NCBI RefSeq assembly: GCF_008330945.1
Contig: NZ_CP043489.1
Location: 992,001-1,056,000, forward strand
DNA length: 64,000 nucleotides
Source of the DNA: Labrys sp. KNU-23
GTDB lineage: Bacteria > Pseudomonadota > Alphaproteobacteria > Rhizobiales > Labraceae
Direction of reading: 5' to 3'
A program made the position numbers and the translations under genes. A model generated the notes under the pieces. That model made no database searches and was not told where the DNA came from. It saw only the letters and a program-made list of their open reading frames with translations. Shown here piece by piece: positions 43,217 to 51,800 of this stretch. Numbering within the stretch: the first letter of the stretch is position 1; every line of letters starts with the position of its first letter.

Positions 43217-44617
43217 ATGGCACTTCATCCAGACAGGCTTTTGCCGATCGAACCGGACGCCAGGGCCATTGCGCGCCGCCTCTATGGGCAGGTGGCGGGC
43301 CTGCCGATCCTCTCCCCACATGGTCATACCGACCCCAATTGGTATGCCGAGGATGCGGCCTTCCCCGATCCCGCCACTTTGTTCGTCAAGCCCGACCATT
43401 ACATCACCCGCATGCTCTATTCGCAGGGCGTGCGGCTGGAAGCGCTCGGCATTGCCAGCCGCGACGGCACGGATGTCGAAACCGATGGCCGCAAGATCTG
43501 GCGGCTGTTTGCCGACCATTGGTACCTGTTCCGGGGCACGCCGAGCCGCTTGTGGTTCGAGCATTCGCTGGAGAGCGGCTTCGACATCACCGAGCGCCTG
43601 GCACCCGGCAATGCCGACCGCCTTTACGACGAGATCGCGACCGCGCTGCAACGGCCGGAATTCCGCCCGCGCGCGCTCTATGACCGCTTCAACATCGAGG
43701 CGATCTCCACCACGGACAGCGCCACCGACGCCTTGAAGGCCCATCAGGCCATCCGTGCCTCCGGCTGGAAGGGACGTGTCCTGCCGGCCTATCGCCCCGA
43801 TGCCGTCGTCGATGCCGACCGCGCCGATTTCCGCAGCCAGGTCCGCCATCTCCTCGATCTCACCGGACAGCCAGCCACATGGGACGGTTATCTGGCGGCC
43901 CATCGCGAGCGCCGCGCTTTCTTCAAGTCACTGGGGGCGACCTCGACCGATCACGGTCACCCCAGCGCCCGCACGGCCGATCTCGACAGGGCCGATGCTA
44001 CGGCACTGTTCGCTCGCCTGCTTGCCGGCCCAGCCTCGGCCGCCGATGCCGAGCTGTTCCGGGCGCAGATGCTCACCGAAATGGCACGTATGAGCCTCGA
44101 CGACGGGCTCGTGATGCAGATCCATCCCGGTTCCCACCGCAACCACAATCCCGCGCTGTTCACCCGTTTTGGTCCGGATGTTGGCGCCGACATCCCCAAG
44201 CCGATGAGCTATGTCGAGGCGCTGAAGCCGCTCCTCGATGCCGTCGGCAACGAACCGGACCTCACCATCGTCCTCTTCACCCTGGACGAAACGGTCTTCA
44301 GCCGGGAACTCGCGCCGCTCGCCGGCCATTATCCAGTGCTTCGGCTCGGGCCGCCCTGGTGGTTCCTCGATAGCTCGGAGGGCATGCGCCGTTTCCGCGA
44401 ACTCGCGACGGAGACGGCCGGCTTCTACAACACGGTCGGTTTCAACGACGATACCAGGGCCTATCTCTCCATCCCGGCGCGCCATGACATGGCCCGCCGC
44501 GTCGATTGCGCCTGCCTGGCCCGCCTGGTCGCCGATCATCGCCTCGAGGAGGATGAGGCCGCCGAGGTCGCTGTCGATCTCGCCTACAACCTCGCCAAGC
44601 GCGCCTACAAGCTCTGA
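43217..44617 (+). CDS. uxaC: Uronate isomerase
   Basis: A 466-residue amidohydrolase-fold isomerase from ATG 43217 (MALHPDRLLPIEP). It converts D-glucuronate to D-fructuronate and D-galacturonate to D-tagaturonate. Family features are LPILSPHGHTDPNWYAED (metal-binding His pair near residues 33-35), the FEHSLESGFDITE stretch, YDRFNIEAISTTDSATDALK, MQIHPGSHRNHN and a final NDDTRAYLSIPARHDMARR. Other uronate enzymes (UxaB, UxuA, KdgK) are not in the window. Repressed by the divergent GntR regulator, inferred from the promoter dyad. An ABC transporter operon follows after a 129-bp gap. Confidence 0.92.
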   Translation: MALHPDRLLPIEPDARAIARRLYGQVAGLPILSPHGHTDPNWYAEDAAFPDPATLFVKPDHYITRMLYSQGVRLEALGIASRDGTDVETDGRKIWRLFADHWYLFRGTPSRLWFEHSLESGFDITERLAPGNADRLYDEIATALQRPEFRPRALYDRFNIEAISTTDSATDALKAHQAIRASGWKGRVLPAYRPDAVVDADRADFRSQVRHLLDLTGQPATWDGYLAAHRERRAFFKSLGATSTDHGHPSARTADLDRADATALFARLLAGPASAADAELFRAQMLTEMARMSLDDGLVMQIHPGSHRNHNPALFTRFGPDVGADIPKPMSYVEALKPLLDAVGNEPDLTIVLFTLDETVFSRELAPLAGHYPVLRLGPPWWFLDSSEGMRRFRELATETAGFYNTVGFNDDTRAYLSIPARHDMARRVDCACLARLVADHRLEEDEAAEVAVDLAYNLAKRAYKL

Positions 44618-44647
44618 CATTGCACGCCACAGAGGCGCGCAATGTCA
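44615..44647 (+). terminator. Hairpin spanning the uxaC stop codon
   Basis: TGACATTGC (44615-44623) and GCAATGTCA (44639-44647) are exact complements and the left arm contains the TGA stop. It may end or process the uxaC transcript. A palindrome TCGATATCGA (44660-44669) follows, in the promoter region of the ABC operon. Confidence 0.45.
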
Positions 44648-44746
44648 CGTAACGTCATATCGATATCGAAACGCACGAGTACAAAGACAGGAACGTAGAA
44701 AAACCGGCCATTCGACCACCCAAGCGGACCGGAAAAGGGGGAAGCC

Positions 44747-46030
44747 ATGAGTGCCCATCTCGTCAGTCGTCGTGCCATGCTCGGAGCTGGCTGCGGATTT
44801 GCCGCCTCCGTCATGCTGGGTCACCAGGCCTGGGCGGAGGACAAGCAGCTGAGGGTATTCTGGTGGGGCTCGCAGGAGAGGGCCGACCGTACCAACAAGG
44901 CGGTGGACGCCTTCCGGACGGCGAATGCCGGCATCGACACCAAGACCGAATTCACCGGATGGAGCGACTACTGGCCGCGTCTCGCCACGCGCGTCGCCGG
45001 GCGCAATGCGCCCGACCTGATCCAGATGGACTACCGCTACATGTTCGAATATGCCCGCCGCGGGGCCATCGTGCCGCTCGACCAATATCTGGGCAACCTT
45101 CTCGACATCGCCGATTTCGGCCAGGCCAATCTGGGTTCCTGCAGCGTCGACGGCAAGCTCTACGGCATCAATCTCGGGGTCAACTCCTCCGCCATGGCCT
45201 ATGACCCCACTGCCTGGCAGGAGGCGGGCGTCGAGCCGCCGAAATTCGGCACGAGCTGGGAGGAATTCGCCAGCAAATGCGAAGCCTTCGGCAAGGCCAA
45301 CAAGCGCAAGAAATTCTACGCCACGGCCGATGCCAGCGGCGTCGAGCCGGCCTTCGAACTCTGGCTGCGGCAACGGGGCAAGGGCCTCTATGACGACAAG
45401 GGCGCACTCGCCTTCGACGCCAAGGACGCGGCCGACTGGTTCAAGCTGTGGGGTGCCCTGCGCGATTCCGGCGGCAGCGTCAGCGCCGACATCCAGGCGC
45501 TCGACAAGCTGACGCTGGAAACCTCGCCCCTCGCCCTCGGCTATGCCGCCACCAGCTTCCTGCACTCCAACCAGTTCATCGGCGCCCAGCAGCTCAGCAA
45601 GGCCAAACTGTCGATCACGGCCTATCCCGTCCTGACCGGGGGCAAGCCCGGCCACTATCTCAAGCCCTCGCAGATGTGGTCGATCTCCTCGGATGCCAAG
45701 GCACCGGAGCTTGCCGTCAAGCTGGCCAATTTCACTGTGCATGATCCAGCCGGCGTCAAGATCCTCGGCGTGGAACGCGGCGTGCCCGCCTCCCCCGCCA
45801 TGCGCGACCTTGCCGCCGCCTCGCTCGACGACGTCAGCAGGCAGATGGTCGATTATGTCGGCAAGCTCGATCCCTATGTCGGAGCCCTGCCGCCCTCCCC
45901 GCCCAAGGGAGCCGGCGAGATCTCCTTCGTGCTGCAGCGCATCAGCCAGGAGGTCGCCTTCGGGTCGACGCCGGAACAAGGGGGCGAGCAGTTCGTGACG
46001 GAATCCGAGTCGATCCTGAAACGGGGCTGA
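44747..46030 (+). CDS. Carbohydrate ABC transporter substrate-binding protein (CUT1 type)
   Basis: A 427-residue periplasmic binding protein. A GGGGGAAG ribosome-binding site precedes ATG 44747. The N-terminus, SRRAMLGAGCGFAASVMLGH with a cleavage site after AWA, has a twin-arginine-like pair. The mature part shows the family pattern (LRVFWWGSQERADRTNKAVDAFRTAN..., APDLIQMDYRY). It binds a sugar for import. The neighbours (uxaC, dehydrogenases) suggest a uronide or oligouronide ligand, but this is inferred from context. It starts a six-gene operon up to 51021. Confidence 0.92.
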   Translation: MSAHLVSRRAMLGAGCGFAASVMLGHQAWAEDKQLRVFWWGSQERADRTNKAVDAFRTANAGIDTKTEFTGWSDYWPRLATRVAGRNAPDLIQMDYRYMFEYARRGAIVPLDQYLGNLLDIADFGQANLGSCSVDGKLYGINLGVNSSAMAYDPTAWQEAGVEPPKFGTSWEEFASKCEAFGKANKRKKFYATADASGVEPAFELWLRQRGKGLYDDKGALAFDAKDAADWFKLWGALRDSGGSVSADIQALDKLTLETSPLALGYAATSFLHSNQFIGAQQLSKAKLSITAYPVLTGGKPGHYLKPSQMWSISSDAKAPELAVKLANFTVHDPAGVKILGVERGVPASPAMRDLAAASLDDVSRQMVDYVGKLDPYVGALPPSPPKGAGEISFVLQRISQEVAFGSTPEQGGEQFVTESESILKRG

Positions 46031-46035
46031 GGGCC

Positions 46036-46968
46036 ATGGTCTCGACGACATTGGCCCGTCCCGGCGAGATATCGGAAAGCCGGCTGCGGCAGGCCCTGCG
46101 CCGCAATAGTGCCGGCTATCTGTTCCTGGCTCCCTGGCTGATCGGCTTTCTCGGCCTCACTCTGGGGCCGGCTTTGGCCTCGCTCTATCTGTCCTTCACC
46201 GATTACGATCTCCTGCAGAGCCCGCAATTCGTCGGCACCGCCAATTATGTGCGCATCGCCACGGCCGATCCGAAATTCGCGGCCGCGATGAAGGTCACCT
46301 TCACCTATGTGCTGCTGTCGGTACCGCTCAAGTTGATGTTCGCCCTGGCGCTCGCCATGGCCTTCAATCGCGGCATCAGGGGGCTCCCGCTCTATCGCGC
46401 CATCTTCTACCTGCCCTCTCTGCTCGGCGCTTCCGTTGCGATCGCGGTGCTCTGGCGCCAACTCTTCGCTGCCGACGGCCTCGTCAATTCCCTCCTTGCC
46501 CTCGCCGGCATCGACGGGCCGAGCTGGATCTCCAATCCGCGCTATTCGCTCTATACACTGGTAGCGCTCTCGGTCTGGCAGTTCGGCTCGCCCATGATCA
46601 TCTTCCTGGCGGGCCTGCGCCAGATTCCGCAGGACATGTACGAGGCCGCCAGCCTGGACGGCGCCTCCAAGACCCGGCAATTCCTCAAGATCACCCTGCC
46701 GCTGCTCACCCCGGTGGTGTTCTTCAATTTCGTCATCCAGACCATCGAAGCCTTCAAGGCGTTCACGCCCGCCTTCATCATTTCCGAAGGCAATGGCGGC
46801 CCGATCAACTCGACCCTGTTCTACACGCTCTATCTCTACCAGGAGGCCTTCGGCTATTTCCGCATGGGCTATGCCTCGGCCCTGGCCTGGATCCTGGTGC
46901 TGATCATCGCCTTCTTCACGGCCTTCTCCTTCCTCACCGCGCGCTATTGGGTGCATTATGACGACTGA
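46036..46968 (+). CDS. Sugar ABC transporter permease, MalF-like
   Basis: A 310-residue integral membrane protein with six predicted helices and the inner-membrane permease EAA loop EAASLDGASKTRQFLKITLPLL near residues 212-233. It starts 5 bp after the binding-protein gene and overlaps the next permease by 11 bp. It forms the heterodimeric channel of the CUT1 importer with the MalG-like partner, contacting the ATPase via the EAA loop. Confidence 0.93.
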   Translation: MVSTTLARPGEISESRLRQALRRNSAGYLFLAPWLIGFLGLTLGPALASLYLSFTDYDLLQSPQFVGTANYVRIATADPKFAAAMKVTFTYVLLSVPLKLMFALALAMAFNRGIRGLPLYRAIFYLPSLLGASVAIAVLWRQLFAADGLVNSLLALAGIDGPSWISNPRYSLYTLVALSVWQFGSPMIIFLAGLRQIPQDMYEAASLDGASKTRQFLKITLPLLTPVVFFNFVIQTIEAFKAFTPAFIISEGNGGPINSTLFYTLYLYQEAFGYFRMGYASALAWILVLIIAFFTAFSFLTARYWVHYDD

Positions 46969-47827
46969 CGCCGCCGCCGTGCACGCGCCGGAGCGCTCGG
47001 TCCTGCGTTCCGCCCTGATCCACGCCGCCCTGATCGTGGCCTCCTTCGTGATGCTCTACCCCCTGCTCTGGATGCTGGCGGGCTCGGTGCGGCCGGCCGA
47101 CGACATCTTCGGCGGCCAGACCTCGCTGATCCCCTCCCAAGTCTCGATCCGAGCCTATGAAACCGGCTGGTTCGGCCTGCAGGTCAGTTTCGGCACCTTC
47201 TTCCTCAACTCGCTGGCCATCTCCGTGCTGGCGACCATCGGCAATGTCATGGCCGCCTCTCTGACGGCCTATGCCTTCTCGCGGCTGAACTTCTTCGGCA
47301 AGCGCTTCTGGTTTGCGCTGATGCTGGGCACGCTGATGCTGCCCTATCACGTCACCCTCATTCCCCAATATGTGCTGTTCCTGAACATCGGCTGGGTCAA
47401 CACCTGGCTGCCGCTGGTGGTGCCCAAATTCCTCGCCGTCGATGCCTTCTTCATCTTCCTGATGGTGCAGTTCTTCCGCGGCCTGCCGCGCGAGCTCGAC
47501 GAGGCCGCGATGATGGATGGCTGCAGCGCCTGGCGCATCTACTGGAAGATCGTGCTGCCGCTCTCCGTCCCCGTGCTCGCCACCGCCGCGATCTTCTCCT
47601 TCATCTGGACCTGGGAGGACTTCTTCGGACCGCTGATCTATCTGGGCGACATCCACACCTACACCGTGCAGCTCGGCCTCAGGTCCCTGGTCGATGCCAG
47701 CGGCACCTCCGACTGGGGCGCACTCTTCGCCATGTCGGTGCTCTCCCTGATCCCGATCTTCCTGGTCTTCCTGTTCTTCCAGCGCCTTCTGATCGAAGGC
47801 ATCGCCACCACCGGCATGAAACGCTGA
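46958..47827 (+). CDS. Sugar ABC transporter permease, MalG-like
   Basis: A 289-residue permease, six helices, with the EAA loop DEAAMMDGCSAWRIYWKIVLPLSVP near residues 179-203. ATG 46958 lies inside the 3' end of the MalF-like gene (11-bp overlap), indicating coupling. It pairs with that permease. A YPLLWMLAGSVRP segment after the first helix and FIWTWEDFFGPLIYL toward the end are typical of MalG-type proteins. Confidence 0.93.
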   Translation: MTTDAAAVHAPERSVLRSALIHAALIVASFVMLYPLLWMLAGSVRPADDIFGGQTSLIPSQVSIRAYETGWFGLQVSFGTFFLNSLAISVLATIGNVMAASLTAYAFSRLNFFGKRFWFALMLGTLMLPYHVTLIPQYVLFLNIGWVNTWLPLVVPKFLAVDAFFIFLMVQFFRGLPRELDEAAMMDGCSAWRIYWKIVLPLSVPVLATAAIFSFIWTWEDFFGPLIYLGDIHTYTVQLGLRSLVDASGTSDWGALFAMSVLSLIPIFLVFLFFQRLLIEGIATTGMKR

Positions 47828-47853
47828 CGACACACTTTTTGCGGAAAATTGAT

Positions 47854-48864
47854 ATGAGACCTTTGAAATTCGCCGTCATCGGCATCAATCACGATCATAT
47901 CCACGGCCAGATGAGGGCACTGAGGCAGGCAGGTGCCGTCTGCACCGGCTTTCATGCTGCCGAGGACGATCTCGCCGCCGCCTTTGCCGAGGCCTATCCG
48001 GAGATCCCGCGCGTCGCCGAAGCCGACAGGCTCTATGAGGATCCTGCGATCGACGTCATCGTCAGTGCCGCCATTCCAGGCGATCGCGCCGACATCGCCA
48101 TCACGGCCATGCGTCACGGCAAGGACGTGCTTTTGGACAAGCCGGGCATGACCAGCCTCGACCAGCTCGAAAGCGTGCGCCTGGTGCAGGCAGAGACCAG
48201 GCGCATTCTCTCCATCCTCTATTCGGAACATTTCGAGGTGCCTGCCACCGTCAAGGCCGGCGAACTGGTGGCCTCGGGCGCCATCGGCGAGGTCGTGGCC
48301 ATGGCCGGGCTCGGCCCGCATCGCCTGCGCAAGCCGCAGCGACCGGGCTGGTTCTTCGAGCGCAAGCGCTATGGCGGTATCCTTGTCGATATCGGCGCCC
48401 ACCAGTTCGAACAGTTCCTGTTCTTCACCGGTGCCGAGGATGCCGACATCCTCTCCGCCGCCGTCGGCAATCGCGCCAATGCCGACAGGCCGGGCCTGCA
48501 GGATGTCGGCGATGTCCACCTGCGCACGCCTGAAGGCGTCACCGGCTATATCCGCGTTGACTGGTTCACGCCGGACGGCCTGCCGGTATGGGGCGACGGG
48601 CGGCTCTTCATCACCGGCACGCAGGGCACGATCGAGCTGCGCAAATATGTCGACGTCGCCGGCCGGCCCGGCGGAGACCATCTCTTCCTGACCGATCGCA
48701 AGGGCATGCAGCATATCGATTGCTCGGCGGTCGAGCTTCCCTTCGGTCGGCAGTTCATCACCGACGTCTTCGAGCGGACCGAGACGGCCATGCCGCAGGC
48801 CCGTTGCTTCAAGGCGATGGAACTCGCCCTCAGGGCCCAGCAGCGCGCCGAGGAGGCCGCGTGA
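47854..48864 (+). CDS. Gfo/Idh/MocA family oxidoreductase
   Basis: A 336-residue enzyme from ATG 47854 (MRPLKFAVIGINHDHIHGQ). The Rossmann glycine motif here is G-I-N-H-D-H, a non-classic variant typical of a subgroup of the family. The KPG motif (DKPGMTSLDQLE) takes the place of EKP; IGAHQFEQFLFF supplies the active-site His. It is the fourth gene of the ABC operon and overlaps the next dehydrogenase by 1 bp (TGATG). Substrate unknown, presumably the transported sugar or a derivative. Confidence 0.88.
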   Translation: MRPLKFAVIGINHDHIHGQMRALRQAGAVCTGFHAAEDDLAAAFAEAYPEIPRVAEADRLYEDPAIDVIVSAAIPGDRADIAITAMRHGKDVLLDKPGMTSLDQLESVRLVQAETRRILSILYSEHFEVPATVKAGELVASGAIGEVVAMAGLGPHRLRKPQRPGWFFERKRYGGILVDIGAHQFEQFLFFTGAEDADILSAAVGNRANADRPGLQDVGDVHLRTPEGVTGYIRVDWFTPDGLPVWGDGRLFITGTQGTIELRKYVDVAGRPGGDHLFLTDRKGMQHIDCSAVELPFGRQFITDVFERTETAMPQARCFKAMELALRAQQRAEEAA

Positions 48865-49931
48865 TGGGCGAGATCAAATCCGTCGCCGTGGTCGGGCTGA
48901 ACATCGGCCGCTCGCATATCGCCGAGGCCTATGCGCCCCGCCCCGAACGCTGGCGCCTGGCGGCGGTGTGCGACCGCAACCAGGAGCGCCTCGATGCGGT
49001 GGCCGATGAATTCTCGGCCGAAAGCCGCACGCCCCATTTCGACGAACTCCTCGCTCGCGACGATATCGACGTGATCGACATCGCCACGCCCCCAGCGACT
49101 CATTTTGAGCTGGTCAGCCGGGCCCTCGCGGCGGGCAAGCACGTCGTTTGCGAAAAGCCGCTGGTGGGCTCGCTGCGCGAGGCCGATCTCCTGGCCAATG
49201 CCCAGGCACAGAGCGGACAGATCCTGATGCCGATCTTTCAGTATCGCTTCGGCGAAGGTGTGCAGAGAGCCAGGCGCATCATCGAGGCGGGGTTGGCCGG
49301 AAAGCCCTATCTCGGCACGGTCGAGACCCATTGGAAGCGTACGCCCGATTATTATGCCGTCTACTGGCGCGGCAAATGGGACACCGAGCTTGGCGGCGTG
49401 CTGATGACCCATGCCATCCACCAGCACGACATGATGACCTATCTGATGGGCCCGGTGCGGCGGTTGTTCGCGCGGGCGACGACGAGGGTCAACGCCATCG
49501 AGGTCGAGGATTGCGTCTCCTCCTCCTGGGAATTGGAAAGTGGCGCATTGGTCGCCGCCAGCGCCACCCTGGGCTCACAGAACGAGATCAGCCGACTGCG
49601 CCTGTGCTTCGAGAACGTCACCTTCGAGAGCGGCGGCGAGGCCTATTCGCCGGGCGACGAGCCCTGGACCATCCTGCCGGCGAACGAGGCCGTGGCCGCC
49701 GACATCAAGGACCTCGTCGCCGACCTGCCCCCGGTCGGCCGCCGCTTCCTCGGTCAGATGGATGCCTTCCACGAGGCTCTGCATGGCCGTGGGCCGGTGC
49801 CGGTCACGGTTGCCGATGCGCGCCGGGCCCTGGAACTGGCAACCGCCTTCTATCACTCCGCTCAGACCGGCAGCGACGTAGCCCTGCCGATCGGCCCGGA
49901 TCACCCGAAATATCGCGGTTGGCGACCGTAG
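48864..49931 (+). CDS. Gfo/Idh/MocA family oxidoreductase
   Basis: A 355-residue enzyme. ATG 48864 follows GAGGAGG with ~8 nt spacing and overlaps the previous stop. It has [24 protein letters not shown] (the EKP motif) and [16 protein letters not shown] (active-site His region). Fifth gene of the uronate-associated ABC operon. Two adjacent paralogues in one operon suggest two oxidation/reduction steps on the same sugar, such as oxidation and epimerisation of a uronoside (inference). Confidence 0.9.
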   Translation: MGEIKSVAVVGLNIGRSHIAEAYAPRPERWRLAAVCDRNQERLDAVADEFSAESRTPHFDELLARDDIDVIDIATPPATHFELVSRALAAGKHVVCEKPLVGSLREADLLANAQAQSGQILMPIFQYRFGEGVQRARRIIEAGLAGKPYLGTVETHWKRTPDYYAVYWRGKWDTELGGVLMTHAIHQHDMMTYLMGPVRRLFARATTRVNAIEVEDCVSSSWELESGALVAASATLGSQNEISRLRLCFENVTFESGGEAYSPGDEPWTILPANEAVAADIKDLVADLPPVGRRFLGQMDAFHEALHGRGPVPVTVADARRALELATAFYHSAQTGSDVALPIGPDHPKYRGWRP

Positions 49932-49941
49932 GGAGAACGAC

Positions 49942-51021
49942 ATGGCGACAAGCATCCGGCTCGACAAGGTGGTGAAGCGCTACGGTTCGCTGGACGTCAT
50001 TCACGGCGTCGATCTTGCCATCGAACCGGGCGAGTTCACGGTGTTCGTCGGGCCGTCCGGCTGCGGCAAGTCCACCCTGCTGCGCATGATCGCCGGGCTC
50101 GAGCCAATTTCGGCCGGCGACCTCACCATCGACGGCGAGCGCATGAACAATGTACCGGCCTCCCGCCGGGGCATTGCCATGGTGTTCCAGTCCTATGCCC
50201 TCTACCCCCACATGAGCGTATACAAGAACCTGGCCTTCGGACTGGAAACCGCCGGCTACAAGCGCGCCGAGATCGACGAGCGGGTGCGCCACGCCGCCAG
50301 GATCCTCAAGATCGAGGACTATCTGCAGCGCAGGCCCAAGGCGCTGTCCGGCGGCCAGCGCCAGCGCGTCGCCATCGGGCGGGCCATCGTGCGCGAACCG
50401 CGTATCTTCCTGTTCGACGAGCCCCTCTCCAATCTCGATGCGGAACTGCGCGTGCAGATGCGTGTGGAGATCGCCAAGCTGCACCAGGACCTCGGCAACA
50501 CCATGATCTACGTGACACATGACCAGGTCGAGGCAATGACCATGGCCGACAAGATCGTGGTGCTGCGCGACGGCGTCGTGATGCAGGTCGGCGCGCCGCT
50601 CGACCTCTACAACGCGCCGGCCAACCAGTTCGTAGCCGGCTTCATCGGCTCGCCGAAGATGAATTTCCTCGCCGGCCGCCTGGCCGGAACCGGCGATGCG
50701 ATCGAAGTCGCCGGCCGAACCGTACGCCTCGGTGCTCCTCTGGCGGGCGCCAAGGCAACGACCCCGGTCACCTTCGGCGTCCGCCCGGAGCATATTCTGG
50801 TTGGCGGCGAGGTCGGCGAATCGCTCGGCGATGTCAAAATCCATCTGGTCGAGCATCTCGGCGGCGAGACCGTACTCTATGCGGCCACCGCAGGCGGGGA
50901 CAACCTGACCATTTCGGCCCCCGGCCAGCTGCAGGTCCGCCATGGCGAAACCGTGCCGCTGCGCGCCGACCCCGCGCTTTGCCATGTCTTCGACAGCAAG
51001 GGCGCTTCGCTGCGCCGATAA
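49942..51021 (+). CDS. Sugar ABC transporter ATP-binding protein, UgpC/MsmX-like
   Basis: A 359-residue ATPase. Walker [10 protein letters not shown] (residues ~36-44), Q-loop [11 protein letters not shown], signature [15 protein letters not shown], Walker [13 protein letters not shown] and His-loop YVTHDQ are complete. The C-terminal ~120 residues form the TOBE-like regulatory domain ([11 protein letters not shown]). It energises the MalF/MalG-like permeases in the same operon and is its last gene; an inverted repeat follows. Confidence 0.95.
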   Translation: MATSIRLDKVVKRYGSLDVIHGVDLAIEPGEFTVFVGPSGCGKSTLLRMIAGLEPISAGDLTIDGERMNNVPASRRGIAMVFQSYALYPHMSVYKNLAFGLETAGYKRAEIDERVRHAARILKIEDYLQRRPKALSGGQRQRVAIGRAIVREPRIFLFDEPLSNLDAELRVQMRVEIAKLHQDLGNTMIYVTHDQVEAMTMADKIVVLRDGVVMQVGAPLDLYNAPANQFVAGFIGSPKMNFLAGRLAGTGDAIEVAGRTVRLGAPLAGAKATTPVTFGVRPEHILVGGEVGESLGDVKIHLVEHLGGETVLYAATAGGDNLTISAPGQLQVRHGETVPLRADPALCHVFDSKGASLRR

Positions 51022-51023
51022 TC

Positions 51024-51100
51024 CTTCTGGGATCGCAGGCTTCCAGCCTGCTCTTGGACGGTTGGTATTTCCAGGAGCAGGCTGGAAGCCTGCGATCCCG
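51024..51100. repeat. Inverted repeat with 25-bp arms (29 with a wobble) between convergent genes
   Basis: GGGATCGCAGGCTTCCAGCC-type arm at 51029-51053 and its exact complement at 51075-51099; the stem continues inward through CTC/GAG with one G-T pair. It lies between the stops of the ATPase and the glycosyltransferase-like gene and can act as a bidirectional terminator. The first 16 bases (CTTCTGGGATCGCAGG, 51024-51039) also occur at 40992-41007. Confidence 0.8.
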
Positions 51101-51104
51101 GGTT

Positions 51105-51617
51105 TCAGCTCCCTGTCCCCGCCCCGCCCGTAAACGCACGCGCCCGCAGGGCATGGAATCCAAGGCGCGCCTCGGCCAGCAACGCCCTGCGGGGTGCCAG
51201 AACGGCCTGCCGCCGCCTGCGGCGGCGTGACAGTTTGAGCAGGATTTCCCGCGTCCTCGCCCGCCAGCCATAGTCATCGATCGCAGCGCGAAACAGCATC
51301 GCCACCGGCCGCTCCCCTGCTCTTTGCAAGCGCTGCATCATCACGCCGGCCTCACGGAACCAGTCCGTCTCCAGGCGAACGCCGGGGGCCATCACCAGCA
51401 CCCAGTCGCTGCGAGCGGCCTCGAGACCGGCTCGTTCATTGCCATCGACGATGACGCAGCCAACCGCGTCGGCGACCAGCCGCGTGCCCCGTGATGGCCC
51501 GGCTTCCGCCACCACCACCTCGCGCACGAAGCCGTCGGCAGCCGCCGGAACCAGGGCGGCGAGGGTTTCCGCCAGCGCAACTTCCTGGCCGTTTGCGGCG
51601 ATGACGACACTGATCAT
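51105..51617 (-). CDS. Glycosyltransferase family 2-like protein
   Basis: A 170-residue protein from ATG 51617 (MISVVIAANGQEVALAETLAAL). The N-terminal half looks like the start of a GT-A fold (MISVVIAANGQE, REVVVAEAGPS, CVIVDGNERAGLEAARSDWVLVMAPGVRLETDWF), but there is no clear D-x-D and the protein is about half the usual length; the C-terminus is Arg-rich (KLSRRRRRRQAVLAPRRALLAEARLGFHALRA). It may be a short, specialised or degenerate transferase. The region upstream is shared with a divergent radical SAM gene. Confidence 0.7.
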   Translation of the reverse strand: MISVVIAANGQEVALAETLAALVPAAADGFVREVVVAEAGPSRGTRLVADAVGCVIVDGNERAGLEAARSDWVLVMAPGVRLETDWFREAGVMMQRLQRAGERPVAMLFRAAIDDYGWRARTREILLKLSRRRRRRQAVLAPRRALLAEARLGFHALRARAFTGGAGTGS

Positions 51618-51748
51618 GGCAAATCTGGTCTGGCTGGAACGGTCACTTTTTTCAAGCGCCCGCATATCACGCACCACCGCACGGCGTGAGGGGCGAGAAT
51701 GCGCGATCCTGCGCAAATTATCGGCAATTTCGTTTCGCTTGCGGCAAT

Positions 51749-51763
51749 GTTCTCTTTTTGTTC
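51749..51763 (+). promoter_or_regulatory. Candidate LexA/SOS box before the radical SAM gene
   Basis: GTTCTCTTTTTGTTC fits the alphaproteobacterial LexA consensus GTTC-N7-GTTC exactly (GTTC at 51749-51752 and 51760-51763), 38 bp upstream of the ATG at 51801. It continues as TTCTAATGAGAA, a partial dyad. LexA control is inferred. Confidence 0.6.
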
Positions 51764-51800
51764 TAATGAGAACAGAGAAATTTGATTCGCGGAGGCGGCC

